Shown: positions 21,485 to 35,245 of the stretch, piece after piece
How the letters are laid out: each line of letters begins with the position of its first letter
Numbering within the stretch: position 1 is the stretch's first letter
DNA from: Rotaria sordida
Taxonomy: Eukaryota > Rotifera > Eurotatoria > Philodinida > Philodinidae
Length of the DNA stretch: 64,000 nucleotides
Reading direction: 5' to 3'
NCBI GenBank assembly: GCA_905250125.1
Contig: CAJNOL010000138.1
Span: 124,001 to 188,000 of the forward strand
Program-made: the position numbers and the translations under genes
The notes under the pieces: generated by a model
What the model was told of the DNA's origin: nothing
What the model saw: the letters and a program-made list of their open reading frames with translations, nothing else
Databases searched by the model: none

Positions 21485-24400
21485 CTAATTCATCCATTTT
21501 CGACAATTAACTGCACCACATAAACATGGAATTTTAGAATCGTCTTCAAAATTAAATTTATAATCATACATAATTTCTTCACCTTTAAGAATACGTCGAT
21601 TTGTTATTATTATTATTTTATTATCTTTTTCAATTGGTACGACTTCAGTTATTGCATTTGGCTATTTCAAAAATAATATTTTTAATAAACAAAAACAAAT
21701 CTAATAAATATTCAAATATTTTTTTGTTTTACCTCGCATGAATGATTTATATAACGAGCTAAACAACCACTCATTGTTGCATCAATTACATAATCATCAT
21801 CTAATCGAAACATATAAATTCCACGATTTTGTTGTTCATATAATTTTTCTCGTTTATTAGCAACTTCATTACGAATTAATTCACCTATATATTCAATAAT
21901 CATCGTATGTTTTTCAAGATCACGTGCTGCAAATAAACCTAAACCCTAAATAATAAATAATTGTTTTACAATTTGTTTTTAATATTCAATAAATAAATTC
22001 AAAACAATTTAATTAGTTAAAAAACAAAACAAGATAATCAATCATTGATTTTATTTGATTGAGATTCTAAAAAGTATCTTTCTGTTAGACTAGAATTTTT
22101 ACTATAGCTAGAAGAGTTACATATCGAGGAATCATTGTTTAAACAGTATTTTAATAAAGCTGTATGTTTTTTCATAAAATTCTATTTTGATTTACAAAGC
22201 AAAACTTCAGTGATATTTTCAAAAGTTCTCATTTACTCTTGTTTTTTTTAAAACGCAATCTGCAATAAATATTGATGTATAAGAGTAGAAATTTGGAACC
22301 TTCTCTCTCCACAGGCCGTGACAGATATAGTCATCTCTGTGATTCAAACCGGACAATGACTATCGGTAGGACGAACAAACATAAGACATGGACACAAAAC
22401 TGAAGTCCCCCGTGGAATTAATATGAGATACAATTGAATATACGATGTTCGTTTGAATTCACAAACCAAAACATATATAATGCAGAATCCTCGGATTTAC
22501 AGTACCGACAAGATTCTCGTACTTAGAAATCGGTGTGATTGCTGTGACGAATTTTTCAAACAATCTTATGACTGTAGTCAAATGCACGTTTAAATTTAGA
22601 TACGAACTTACTCTATTCAATCTTACAGAAATTCATTTCTAACAGCACTTCTTTTGTCGTTTCATATAATTCGTATTTAGAGTTAACTCTCATATTGTGT
22701 TTGTTCTTCAAGTCAAGAACGTTGCTGATATGAGTTGATATGCTTTTGCATACCACTAGTATGGATAATCACACTGTACACAAGATCACACTAATATCAT
22801 AAATAGAATTTTCGTGAGTGTAACTAAAAAATAGTGATCATGCCGATCTGTACTCTCGTTTCACATTGTAATCGCACAGTGATTACGTTACATCTGATAA
22901 CGAAAGGAATTCGTTGAAAATCGTCTTTTCATGAAAAACTAATACATTTTTTTTTTGTTAACCTCATGAAGAATCGTTGAACAAAAATTGAAATAATATC
23001 TCTAATGACAGAAGATATTTATAATTGATTTTAAATTTCGAAAAGTTAACTTTCATTCATTCTCAATATTATTTACTTACTTGAATTCGTGATTTAGCAA
23101 GATATACAATTTGGCGCCATTCGGTTTTTAATTTTCTATATTGTGTCGATTTTGAATGTACAAAGTGTTTACCATATGGAATTTGATGAGCTATTTAAAA
23201 AAACAAAAAAAATCAAATTTTCTTTGAAATTTATATATCTATATTGTTTTTATTAATGATCTACTTTCAATTCCATATAAAGTTCGTGACAAAGCATTTC
23301 GAGTTGAATGTGAGTTTGTTAATGTTTGTACATGTCTAAATATAAAATCAAGAATAATTATATTGAAAAATTCTCTAAAATTTATATACCGTCGAAAATG
23401 AGTTTGTAATTTTGATTCACTACGTGCACAACCTGTTGGATTAACTGTTAATGGCATATCGAATAATTGTAATCGACCATATTTAAATGCATAATTTTGT
23501 AACATTTCAACACCGGGTAATGATTCAATTAAACGAATTATATGTGGTTCCTAAATTAATTTATTTTATCGAAAATATTATCATAATCAAATTTTGTTTT
23601 TAAACACAAAAATTTATTTTACCGTTAATCCATATAAATCTTCACCTTTAACAAATCCAGGAAACATTTTAACAAGACCATGTTTTTGTCTTAATAAATC
23701 AATTTCATGAATAATTTTATACCAAACAGATTTTGCACTTGATTCAAGAAATTCTTCTACTTGTTTATTTTCATTTTCTTGCACACGTATTCGAAACATT
23801 GGTTTATTATCAATATCAATTATTGAACATATATATGCACAACGACGATTTGGATTATGCATTGACCAATAAAATCTTGTTATAGTATAACCAACCTAAA
23901 ATTTATTTTTTTAAATTTTATATTGAAATATTAATCTCAAATGTAAAAAAAGAAAAATAATTCATACAGGATACACAAAATTTCGATTATGAAATGCAGA
24001 TGATTGTAATTGATGAGGTAATAATTGACCAACATTATGAAGTACAAGACTACCAACACGTAATATATATGTTTTATCGTCATGTTCTTCATTCATATAA
24101 CTAAAAGAAATAATATTCATTTTATCTTTTTTCTTCACAATACCAATAGCGACTTGTAGTTTTCAGCAATCGAAAAAGAAGAACTCCAGATATCTCTTTG
24201 TCTGGTACTATATAAGACAAAATTATTTATTTCGTTTGTTCAATACTAAAATATGAGATGATAATCACGTGACTTTTGCCTTGGACTATAGATCTGAAGT
24301 ACATTTTGCGAAGATGATGAGTTCAAAAATAATTCTGTTTTTTGTAGTATCAGACAAAAAGATCTTCGAAGTTCTCCTCTTTCGATTAACACATCCCTTT

Positions 24401-27400
24401 TGAATCCTGGTGTGGATATTAATATTTAGTAAACGAACATGATCTTTTTTTATTGCTTCAATTCGAGAGCCTTAGTTTTTAATTTTATCTTACATGAGAA
24501 TCTTGGCAAGTGATAAATCGATGTTGAAATCAGTCTTAACTCATTAGACTGATCCTATGGGAAGTAGAAAAATCTAGAAAGATTCGTATTCATGATTCTT
24601 TCTTTTTGATTTATGGTTATTTTAATTAATGTTGTACTATCTTTAAGATCAATTTCGAAGTCGACTTTCGAATTTAATCCTTTACTCCCCATTGGCAATT
24701 GGAATTGCCATTTTTAGAAACACCGTAGAAAATTTAACATCTGAAGTATTAAGAATCTTCTTGCATATATTCTATAGGAAACTCCCTAAGCTACCTATTG
24801 GTTATAAAAAGAATCTTTAATTATGACTCTGTTTCCAAGACGTAAGACTTACAAAAGAGAAGAATGGATCATTATTTAGAAAAAGGACCCTTTGTTCCTC
24901 TTGTGTTGTTTTTATTTATGAGTAATGTATATCTTGTTGATATTTTATGTGATAAATGTTGCCAAAAGTTGCTGCTGTTGAACGAAATGCTTTTCGAAAT
25001 CCTCAAAAAGATTAGTCGAACATGAGGTTGGGCTATGTACAATGGCAAGTCCAGTTGCCATTAGGGGGTGAGGGCATAAAAACAGTTTTAGAAATTCTCG
25101 TCTAAATGCAATAATTTTTTGTGTTGACACACAAATAGGTAAACAGACTGTCATTATTTATAAAAGTGAGCATCATTCGTTGTTATATAAATCTTTGGAG
25201 CAGATGTAGATGGGTGTAAGCGTCGCAATTGGACAAGAACATACTCAAACCACACTCAGAGCAACATCAATACTCACACCGTAATTTTTTCAGATCTTAT
25301 CATATTTGAAGTTGAAGAACAGCGTATCAATAATTATGCTCTTTACTTATCGGTTTAGTTACTTCAAGAAGAGTAGAGGTTATCTGCATATAAACTTGCT
25401 TCAGATGCTCATGTGTCGTAGAAAAAAGAAGAATATTTTTTATATGCTAGTTTCTTCTTGTTTGTATTGTTAGAATACAATCATACGTGATATTTTTTGC
25501 AAAACCAATAAAACTATTTTCAGAAAACTAAAAAAGTGGTTTTCATGTCGCTACCACCCCCCCCCCCGCAAAGGCAACTGGGGTTGCCAAATCACCGTGC
25601 GTACATGTAAGGGATCCTGGCCAATCTGATAATACTATTGGCCTACTAAAGATAACAGTACTCCATTTCACTAATTGTTTTATTAGTGTCTCTTCTGGAA
25701 CTACTGTGGGGGGAGGGGGAGGGGGGGAAGGTAAAGGGTTAACCATTACATATATAAAGTTCTCAATAGGACTAGTTCATTGTGAAATTATAAGACTCGT
25801 TAATATCTTCTATCCTGATATATTTAATTCGTATTGGATACCACTATCCATCACTTTGAAATACCTTGCTGTTAAACTACGAATGTTTAGTTGTTAATAT
25901 CCTTCGATTTAGATTCTCAATTAGACACAAAACAGATGAATTATACTAATCTTAATCGCATCAAAAAGAAAATCCTCAAATCATTAGACTTGCAAAAAAA
26001 TATTCTTCTCTTTTTTTTGGTTATTATTATTAAAGTTTAATTGGATAAACTTACTTTTGTATTTGTTTTATTTCATCTCTGTCAATCCAAACTTTTCGAA
26101 GAACAGATTTATCTTCAAGTATTTGATCACCAGTTATTATCGTTGAAGCGTGTGTTGGACACATAATAGTCTTTACAAAAAAAAAATCATAATCTTGTCA
26201 TAATATTCATTAACTTTTTAATATATATTTTTTTTCTTTCGTTCTTACTTTATTCTTATAAAAACTACAACCATTATCGATTGCACATGTTAAATGATAT
26301 GTATTTGTACATCGTTGATAAAAACATTTTAAACTGGCACCTTTTTCTTTACATATTATACAATCCATATTTATAGAACGTTGAAATGCTTGTTCAACAC
26401 ACATTAATGCACCACTAACTGTTTCATAAACTTCCGATGACCATAATGCACAATTTAAATGACACCATTGACCAATATCGAAATTAAGTAATCTAATAAT
26501 CATGAGAAAAAAATTTTTGCTCATTTTTTTTTTTTGACACATTTGAAAATATTCTAGACGAATGAAATACTAGAATTTTGTGTTCTTGTCGAATATGAAC
26601 AAATTAAACGTTGAAACTTTTGTTTATATATCAGTTTGTAGAGTAAAATCTACACTTTTGTCTTCTGATAAAGTACCTAGACTGTTGTTTTCTTATCATT
26701 CTCATTAATCGAAAAATTGAGTTTTTCACGAAGAGATGTTTTACGTGGAATGTAGCTCCTGAAAAAATGCTTATAGCTTCACTTTGATAAAAGTAATCAT
26801 TTTGTCTGATATTAGGTTGTATAAACAGCTGTCCGCTCTACAAAATTATTATGTTAAATAGTTTTTAGCACTTGTATAAAAAAGGACTTGTGAAATTAGT
26901 AAAAATCTGTTTCTTCACTACTTTTTCAGAACTTTGAAAAGACTCCTTCACTGCTCTTGAACACAAATGTCTGATTCGGACCGGACTGGATCACAAAAAT
27001 TTGATCCCATACCGGACTCTACAATACTTTCAAACTAGCCAATTAATAAATAGCACTTGTGGTCAGAAAATTTCGAATTACCAGTGACAAAAACAAATAA
27101 TTAAATGAATTTTTACCTTCCTGGTCCATTGTTTGTCATATCACCAATACCATTACAAAATATACAAATTCGTTTATCTTGTTTAGCATGTAATGATAAT
27201 GGTATTTTTATATTTGTTATTAATTGATCAATTTCATCTGTATTCGATGGTTGAATAATTGTTTTCATTGATAAATTAGAATTCCATCGTTTCCATCTTT
27301 TATTGTTATTCAACTGTAAAAAATAACAATTATTTATTTATTCAAAAACTATATCAAATAAAATTTACTTGATTAGGATTTTCTTCTTGATGTTTCAATG

Positions 27401-30400
27401 ATGAAGATTTTATAGATAAAGATGATAATGCATCTATTGGTTCATTTTTAATATTAGTTGATATTGTTGGTTGTTGATGTATATTTGTTATATATAAATT
27501 ATAACATTGTTCATTACAAAAACAAATAAATGGTTCAGAATTTGATGTTAATTCACGTAGATTTGGTGGTAATTCATTTAAACGTTTTTTAAATAAATTT
27601 TCAGTTATTAAATTTTGTGAACAATAACGACAGATTTTCGATTGCATATCAATTAATGATTGAATACTAACATTTGTTTCACGACCAATTTTATATATTG
27701 ATGTACTATGATTTAAAGATGATATTTGTGTATATGAAGATTGAGATGCGAAATTATTAGTATTAGAATTATTTATCGTTGTTGAACATATACAATTTTT
27801 ATTATTTAATGTTTGATGAATATCAAATGTTGATGGATAAGCAATTTTAAGTAAATCAGCAACAGCAGCAATAACACTTTGAACATTATTTGCTGCTTCA
27901 GTTGTTAATGTTAATGTAACTGATACCTATATTTATATAAATAATAATAATAAATAAAATATGATATAAATCATTTCGATTGAACTATCATCGGTTTTTA
28001 AATAGATAATCAATTCGAAAAGTTTTTTTTTTTGTTTTCATGTTTTATCTAACGAAGAAAGTCTTCCTAATAGATTAATTGAAACCATAGACATAAGACT
28101 TAACGAAAATAATGTTGTGTGAAAGTTTCAGTTCTTTTTGTTGTTCCTATCCTAAGATACGTTTATGGTAAAAATGTATATATTACATCAGTAGATTTGA
28201 TATGCATATTTCAGAATAGGAACAATGAAAAGAGGACATCACACTATTGAGTGAAAAACTATTTGATCACATAATGATCTTGATGATTTCTCAAAAAACC
28301 AATATGTTTATTCCTTTGAACACGAATCAATAGTACAGAATATTTTAACTCAATGCTTCAGATAAGGGTGATTTGGTCTTAAATTTTTACTGTAACTCGT
28401 TGGATACAATACTGGTCAAAAGTAATACTTAAAAGGCGTAGTTTTCTTATGAATATCTATCATGAATACCCGTTTTGTTGGTAGTGTAAAAAAAATGAAT
28501 CTATTCAGTCAAAATATGGTGAATATATTTAATATTTTCTTTATAGTAAAGTAATTGATAATTTTTTTCGATAATAAAATAAATAACTGATTTATTCTAT
28601 TTTATGTCATTTCTGTATAAATTAATATTAAATTTTAATTTCAAACTATTATATTCTCGAATAGAAACAATTTTATTTACTTTATCAATTCCTTCGACAA
28701 TTGGTCGATCATTTTTTTCAAATTTATTATCATCAGCTGATTGTTTTACTGTTGTTTCATTAAATTGATTCATATTTGTCGACAATTCATTTTCATTTGA
28801 TAATAATATAGGACTTAATAATCGTAAATTTTTATCATAAGATGATGATGATGATAATGTTTTAAGTAAATGTATATTTTCTGTTTGAATATCATTTATA
28901 AAATTATCATCATCAGCTAATGTTGATGTTGAAATAATACTTTCATCATTACATAAATCATTTTGTTCTTTAGTAAGTTCAAATAATTTTTCTGATGAAT
29001 TCATTATTAATGGTGGAGATGGTAAATTTGGTGGTTGATCAAGTAAATTTGAACATATACGATAATGTCGGTCAAGTGTTGATAATGAATTTGTGAAAGA
29101 TTTTGATAGTATTTGTCGATTTGGACGATAATAATCATTAATATTTTCAATAAAAATATTACCAAATTCACCTTGATTTCTCAATTTTTTATTAGAGAAT
29201 TTAAATGGTAAAAGTAATTCATCAGTATTATCAATCATAGGTTCAATAGGAGTAAGTGTAGGTAAATCACGTAATTGTTGTAATGAATGTTCAACAAATT
29301 TTTCTGTTAATTCAATACCTTTTTCTGAATAAAATAATGAAGATTGGTTTTTTATTTAGTAGAAAAAAAAAACAAATGAAAACAATGAAACTTACTTTTA
29401 CGTTTACGTGATTTTGTTGGTATATCATCTTCAAATGATGTATTTAAATCATTTGCTTTACGTTTGTTACGTGATTTAGGTATTTTATCTGTATGAATTG
29501 TTGATGTTAAATTCGGAATATTCATTTGAGAATGTTCATTACTATTTGATGTAGCTTGTAATTTTAATTCACTTTGAGAATTCTGCAAAAAAAAAATAAA
29601 TACAATTTAAAAAAAGCTATTAGCGCAATCTCTGCAGAATTAAAATGTGAAACACAATATAACTGCTATTGTTAATCACAGGAAGAGTTTTTTTTATTCT
29701 ATATACTTTGGGACGTATAGCAACAATGTATGTCTAGTCCGTGATACTGGAGAAGGCAATTCCTATAGAGCATATGAACATGGCTTATTTTCTGTCAAAA
29801 ACGCATTTCTTTCATAGAGATATTCTCAAAAAAAAAAGATTGATGGAATGCATAGATGTTTCAGACACAGAAAAAACATTCTTTGAAACTTTCATGAAGT
29901 TTATAGCTATGCTAAAGTATGCATGCCGACTATATCGAACACGCCTTTTTAGAAGAGCAAGAGTTCTATGATTAATTCCGTAGGTCTTTCTACTTTCTTC
30001 GGAAAAAAATACTTTTCTCTAACGAGGTAAGGTTTCCAAGTGATGACCCAAGATTTTAGCTGAAACTGCGTGGGTTTCCTATACCAGGTATCCTGATGTC
30101 AAGTATGAAACAATAATCGACTGAGGCCGATTCATTAAGAAGTTGTAGTCAAAACATTTTTTCACTATTTGTTACATATATACGGCTACATACATTTTTC
30201 TGGAATATCGTATTTGTTTCTGGAAACATTGTCTGATGCCAGACATAACAAATACATATATGGAGTAAAATTCTTTCCTACGAGTATTATAGTATGACAT
30301 CATTCTATATGTGTATAAAAGATAGATCCTTTTGGTGCGATAAATAAAAGCATTAGTTTCAATGCTTATGATCGTCAATGAAAAAAAGGATTGAAACAAA

Positions 30401-32393
30401 GTATAAGATCACAATAACTACAAGAAATAAAAGAATAGTCAATACACGTGAACAAAGAACAGAAATCTTCATCGAAAGAAAAACACACGTTCTACACATT
30501 CTCAAAAGTATCAAGATCTTTCGATAAATAGCCTGTTGAAAACCAGGCACACCACACTAGAGTAGAGAAAAGACGTGTACCAATGGATGTACGTCAACAG
30601 AACTGAAAAAGAATAGAGAGAATACACATATAGAATGACGTCATACTACAGTACTCGTAGGAAAGAATTTCACTTCATATGTATGTATTTGCTATGTCTG
30701 CCATTAGACAATATTTCTAGAAATACGATACTCCAGAAAAAGTATGTAGCTGTACATATGCATCAAATAATGTTTTGACTACAATTTTTTATTGGTTCGG
30801 CCTCAGTCGATAATTGTTTCATGCTTGACATTAGGGTACCTGGTATAACAAACCCACGTAGTTTCAGCTGAAATCTCGGGCCATCACGTGAGAATTTTCT
30901 CTCGTAAGATGATAGAAACTTAGCCATTTTTTCGGCGTAGGATTTTTCTCAAACCAGTATAGAGCTAGAATAATTTTTTTAACCCAGAAAGTTGGTCATT
31001 AAACAAAGTATATTCGACATCACTTGCATGTTTTCACCAAATGTCTACGTTGTTATCCACTAGGGAGCAGAGAATGTTGCTAAGGTGCCACTCATGTTCA
31101 ACGATGGTCTATGACCAAGGACTTGCATTAGAGACAACTAAATATCTCATTAATGAATTATATTTAATACAATAGATTGGCATATATTCGTGTAAAGCTC
31201 TGAGGACACATGAATTGAGTCTTCAAAATACATCATTTTATACAATAACTTCGATAGCTCCTAAAAAATGACTTTGACGCAGGTTCTATCTCTAACTAAC
31301 GTCTATCACGATCTGTGTGAGGATCGGTCCAAATTTTTACTCCGATATTTCAACATGCTTTTTAGATCGTGTTTCATCAAATTCAATAATTCAACATACA
31401 ATTTGTGAATTAATTTGTAATAAAGGTTTGAGATTATTATCATCGGATGATAAATGATGAGATTGTTGTCCATTTGTTTGATAGATAATATTAGGATCAT
31501 AAATAATCGATGATTGTTGTGGCATTATTACTTGTGATGATAGTCGATAAGTATTTGGATGTATCATTCGTGGTTGCATTATTTGTTGTGTTTGTATCAT
31601 TGTTGGATAATTTAATATACTAGGAGATATTCCATTTGATGATTGTATTTGTTGATTAAATTTTCCAATAATTGATTGAGAATTATTAATATAAATTCCT
31701 GTTGATTTATGATGATGATGCTGATGATGATTATCGAAATTAGTTTGAGAAAAAATATAATTATTATTTAATGGTGATTGATGAATAGGATGTGTTCCAA
31801 TCATAGTTGGTGTTACTGATGCTTGATTCATATGTTGTAAATTATTAATACCTAAATTATTTGATAATGATGATGGAAGAGGTATAAGTGATGAAGATAA
31901 TGAATGTTCTCTTATTTCTGATTGTCTTGATGTGGGTATATTAATACCAAAGTTATGTAATAATTCTTGATTAAAACGAACAGAATGTTGATTTGATGAA
32001 TTTTGTTGCTGAATTATATTACGTGATATTGATATATTATTATTATTATTATTATTAGATAATGAATTTGTAGATATGGATAAGTCATCAGATGTTTGAT
32101 GTATTGATGGTGCAACAGTCAAATTATGTTGTAATGATGAGTCATGATGATATTTTACAGTATTTAATGGATCTTCAAATGGATTTTGAACAATTATTTT
32201 CCTAAAAATAATCAAATCAATAGTAGAAAAAAAAAATATTTTAAAACAAAATTTAATTATACATTGATTTTGAAGTATTATCAATATTTGTTGTATGTAT
32301 CATTGATGTATTATAAATATGTGTATCAACAAGTGTATTTACTCGTCTATAGTCAGGAATTCCATCGAGATTAGTTAATGTTGAATCATTCAT
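21485..32393 (-). CDS. KMT2C/D-type (Trithorax-related) histone H3K4 methyltransferase
   Basis: Fifteen exons, transcript order: 32393-32263, 32201-31400, 29582-29396, 29324-28681, 27926-27369, 27313-27117, 26492-26249, 26170-26055, 24100-23968, 23895-23623, 23550-23390, 23335-23265, 23190-23081, 21945-21733, 21661-21485. Every junction is phase-consistent and the sum is 4,017 nt, 1,338 residues. N-terminal third: low-complexity Asn/Gln/Ser/His. About 589-620: SVTLTLTTEAANN block with a later CRYC...C cysteine cluster, as in KMT2C/D. About 828-935: extended PHD (CIFCNGIGD, HLNCALWSSEVYE, CIICKEKGASLKC). About 965-1110: FYRN then FYRC (FPGFVKGEDLYGLT). About 1210-1325: SET with MIIEYIGELIRNEVAN, YINHSCEPN and MYDYKF; post-SET CLCG...C ends in KWMN. 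The catalytic motifs are intact. The ePHD motif fits KMT2C/D, not KMT2A/B. The protein lacks the N-terminal PHD clusters of animal KMT2C/D. Mammalian relatives monomethylate H3K4 at enhancers within the COMPASS complex. Confidence 0.9.
21946..23080. other. KMT2C/D intron of 1.1 kb, no recognisable content
   Basis: An unusually long intron between the exon ending in AKSRIQ and the SET exon. Some GC-richer stretches (about 22300-22440) look like old inserted repeat, but no termini or coding remains are identified. Confidence 0.4.
24101..26054. repeat. KMT2C/D intron (1.95 kb) with inverted repeats, hairpins and homopolymer tracts
   Basis: Contains an inverted repeat at 24167-24387; three hairpins of the form GGCAAnnnnnnnTTGCC at about 24694, 25043 and 25574; a telomere-like fold-back at about 25204-25285; a run of C at 25555-25567 and an interrupted G run at about 25705-25728. 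The C and G runs face each other about 150 bp apart. This is a nested set of repeat relics inside one intron of the methyltransferase gene. Confidence 0.65.
24167..24387. repeat. Short inverted-repeat element in KMT2C/D intron
   Basis: The left arm, starting caatcgaaaaagaagaactc, and the right arm, ending gttctcctctttcgatt, are imperfect reverse complements over about 60 bp. The match includes tttgtctggtacta paired with tagtatcagacaaaaa. The spacer is about 95 bp. It looks like a small MITE without coding content. Confidence 0.7.
29583..31399. mobile_element. Element in KMT2C/D intron with about 290 bp inverted-repeat arms
   Basis: Left arm about 30046-30330, right arm about 30610-30900, spacer about 280 bp. 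Part of the left arm reads gtcaagtatgaaacaataat and the right arm holds attgtttcatgcttgac. ccaggtatcc also pairs with gggtacctgg. Visual identity across the arms is roughly 85-90 percent. The outer ends share sequence with other loci: left about 29616 with 1447, and right about 31352 with 1617 and 41639. The fold-back may thus be the core of a larger element of about 1.7 kb spanning most of the intron. Confidence 0.75.
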
Positions 32394-33163
32394 TATTAAT
32401 AAACATTTCTTTTTTTAAATAATACTGTTCTGTTTTATATCATTAAAGGATATACATCTAAAATATATAGTTCTACAAATATCTTGTAAAACAAATTGAA
32501 CAATTTAAATATTCATCATTGAAATAAGTTCAGTAGTAATATTAATATGATGATTTTTAGAAGATTGTATCACAAAGGAATTAACCGAAAATTACATTTT
32601 ATCAATTTATTTTTGAAGTATATCTCATTGAGATGAGAAACGAAATAGACTTCTTAATATTATTTATTATTGTTATATTCTAATCATGTTTCTTTTTTTT
32701 TCAATCGGTCTTCTATGCAAGTTTGATTATATTAAAAATGATAAAAAGTAAAATATACAGCACTGTCTTTTTCACTTGTATTCAATTGGATTTTGATGAT
32801 ATAAAAATCTAAACATGGAAATAATTTTTAAAGCATTAGTCTCTAATTTTTCTTGAATAAATGGTGTACTTATACACATTTAAATCGTCTAATTGTTTAA
32901 TATGGAATAGAAAAAAAAAATCAGATGCCATGTTTCGATTGTCTTGTCTTCTCTAGATCTCTTGTCACAGCTGATTATTTAGCTTGAAGATATAAACAAA
33001 AACGATATAAATTCAAAATAAATATTTTTTATCACGAATAATAAAACTAAAATATATTGGATAAATCAATTATTTAATCATTCAATGTGGAACAGATGTC
33101 GCATTTGTATGGACACTCAACATCAACTTGTCTTTCTTGTCATATTCATATTAAATTTTACTA

Positions 33164-33704
33164 CAGTAAAATTTCTAGTAGTGAACATCTCCTAATTATG
33201 AACAGTCTCACATCCGACGGAGCATTTTCTTTTGCTGAAAATCTCTCTCTCTCTCTGTCTCTCTCTCTCTAATGTGAACATCTTCGTATTCTGAATAGTA
33301 AACACTGTTTTGCCAATCCTCTTATTGTTATAATCTTTTCGATGTGAACACATGTGTAATGTTTTTTTTTTCTTATCTCTTTTTATTGTCGATCACTATC
33401 ACTAGCGTCATATATATGATGGCTAAGTACACTTTATCTATGAATCCACTATTGTGTGTATGAAGAACATAATGGCATTATGACATCAGTTTAGTTTGCA
33501 AGTAAAAAATGGAATTAACTATTGTATATGAACAAGAGAATAAATCACTAGGCTGTTATCTGAGATTAACGTAGATGCAGATATCTTGAAAGTTTTTCTT
33601 TATTTCACAGCAAACTATGAATCAGCTCTCTAAATCGAACATCTCCGTATAGTGAAAACTTTTTTAACGATCCTTATGGTGTTCACATCAAAGAGGTTTT
33701 ACTG
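33164..33704. mobile_element. Non-autonomous pogo/Tigger-like element with TA duplication
   Basis: The left end CAGTAAAATTTCTAGTAGTG and the right end, complement of CAGTAAAACCTCTTTGATGT, are flanked by TA (33162-33163 and 33705-33706). Both ends continue into tGTGAACAtc-type sequence. The CAGT-start TIR with TA duplication is typical of pogo/Tigger families in the Tc1/mariner superfamily. There is no transposase frame in the 541 bp. A second, decayed copy lies at about 47335-47795. Confidence 0.75.
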
Positions 33705-34825
33705 TACTACGCTTAGTGAAATAGTGTATATGATTGAAAGGATTCTGACGTAATGTAATATATGGTAATGATTATTCTCTCTAATAAGAATAGTTTCAGT
33801 TTGTTATGTTGTTTTGACATACTGATATTTGGTGACAAAATCTTTTGTGTTTTCGTCTTCTTCACGTAAACATAGGCATTAATCATTTATGACAGACCAA
33901 ATTAAATGAAAAAGTACGATTGATAATTTAAATTATTTGAAATGGGAGTGTGCTTATGGATCTTTTCTTCACTGCTCACGCTCACTCATATAGATTTTTT
34001 AAAGAAATTTGTAAAAAAAGATCGATGGATATCAGATTTTTTTATTATAATGCTTCGTATGGGACTCAAATCAAGCAACAAAACATGAGTCTCATTCACT
34101 TTTTTCATCAATTTTCATAAGAAAACACAGATAATCTATTTCATATCGACAGTAGGCCTTTTTTATGGTGACTTGACAACACATTTCGTGCGGTTAAAAA
34201 CATATGAATAACCAAAATATAAGTCATCTAATAGATTGTTTTTCATTGACATTCATTAGGTCGTGCTATGAATAACGATGTGGAGATCGATTCGGTATGT
34301 TCTAGTGTAGCAAAATAACAGTATGGAAAACAATCTGTGCAAGAGAAGGACACGATATTAGTCACCAGAGGCAATGGATTTTGGACTCCGATAGATTGCT
34401 AAAAATTTCCGTTATTCAATGGCAATATATTGTAGAAAGAAATAGAGACAATTGGATCGTTGTAGTCTTAGGAAATATTCTTTAAAATGAACCCATCGTT
34501 CAAGGTCGAGCAGAAGTTTAAACATGCTTTCGTGTGCTCTGAAATATTAGTAGTATGAACGACTAGAATTTGGTCAAGTGTTCTATATTAAACTATTGGG
34601 TTTTCACTCTAAAATACAGCTGTGAAACTACCGAAAGAAGCAGTGCAGATGCATACAGTGGATCACAGTGCCAACAACTGGAATTCCAATAGATTTCGTC
34701 AAGATTCAGTTGACTGAATATCAGCAGTTATAACTGCGCTGCAAAGCACACTATTTTGACTATACGCATAAAAAAATTTGTATTTTATGGCGTCACAATT
34801 CTTGAGAATCAAAATTTAGAGAAGA

Positions 34826-35245
34826 GTGTGTGTATGGCTGTGGGCGTGGGTGTGGGGTGTTGGTATAGGAAGTGGGTGTGGGTGTATATGGGATGTAGGT
34901 GCGGATGTGCGGTGTGGGTGTAGCTGTGGATGTAGGTATACTTGCTGAAGAGAAGACTCGCGCCCACACTCACAGCCTACACTGGCACCTCACAACTGTC
35001 CCTCATATACACCCACACTCACACCGCACACCCATACCCACACCCACGCCTACACCGATACCCGCAACCACGTTCACATCACTCGCTTCCACATCCACAG
35101 CCACACTCCCACATAGCCATCCACTACTCATAATCACAGCTGTACCAACCCACATCCACCCCCGCCAGAAGTCGTAGTCATAATCACGGTCACCAGCAAC
35201 AATCCACACCATACACCCACACTCACATCCAGATACACACATCCC
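34826..35245. repeat. Long degenerate TGTGGG array facing a CCCACA array (telomere-fusion-like)
   Basis: From 34826 to about 34940 the plus strand is G-rich with units such as ggctgtgggcgtgggtgtgg. After gaagagaagactcgc it becomes C-rich to about 35245, for example ccacactcacaccgcacacc. Orientation is G-strand then C-strand, as in tail-to-tail fused telomeres. Units are drifted (gtgggt, gtaggt, gcggat), so it is old or never was a true telomere. Open frames over it are low-complexity artefacts. It lies about 470 bp upstream of the second ART-TPR gene. Confidence 0.8.

Noticed and set aside
34826-35245. A true chromosome end
   Set aside because: Units are degenerate, flanked by genes on both sides and followed by the opposite strand; at best an old internal telomere-like tract.
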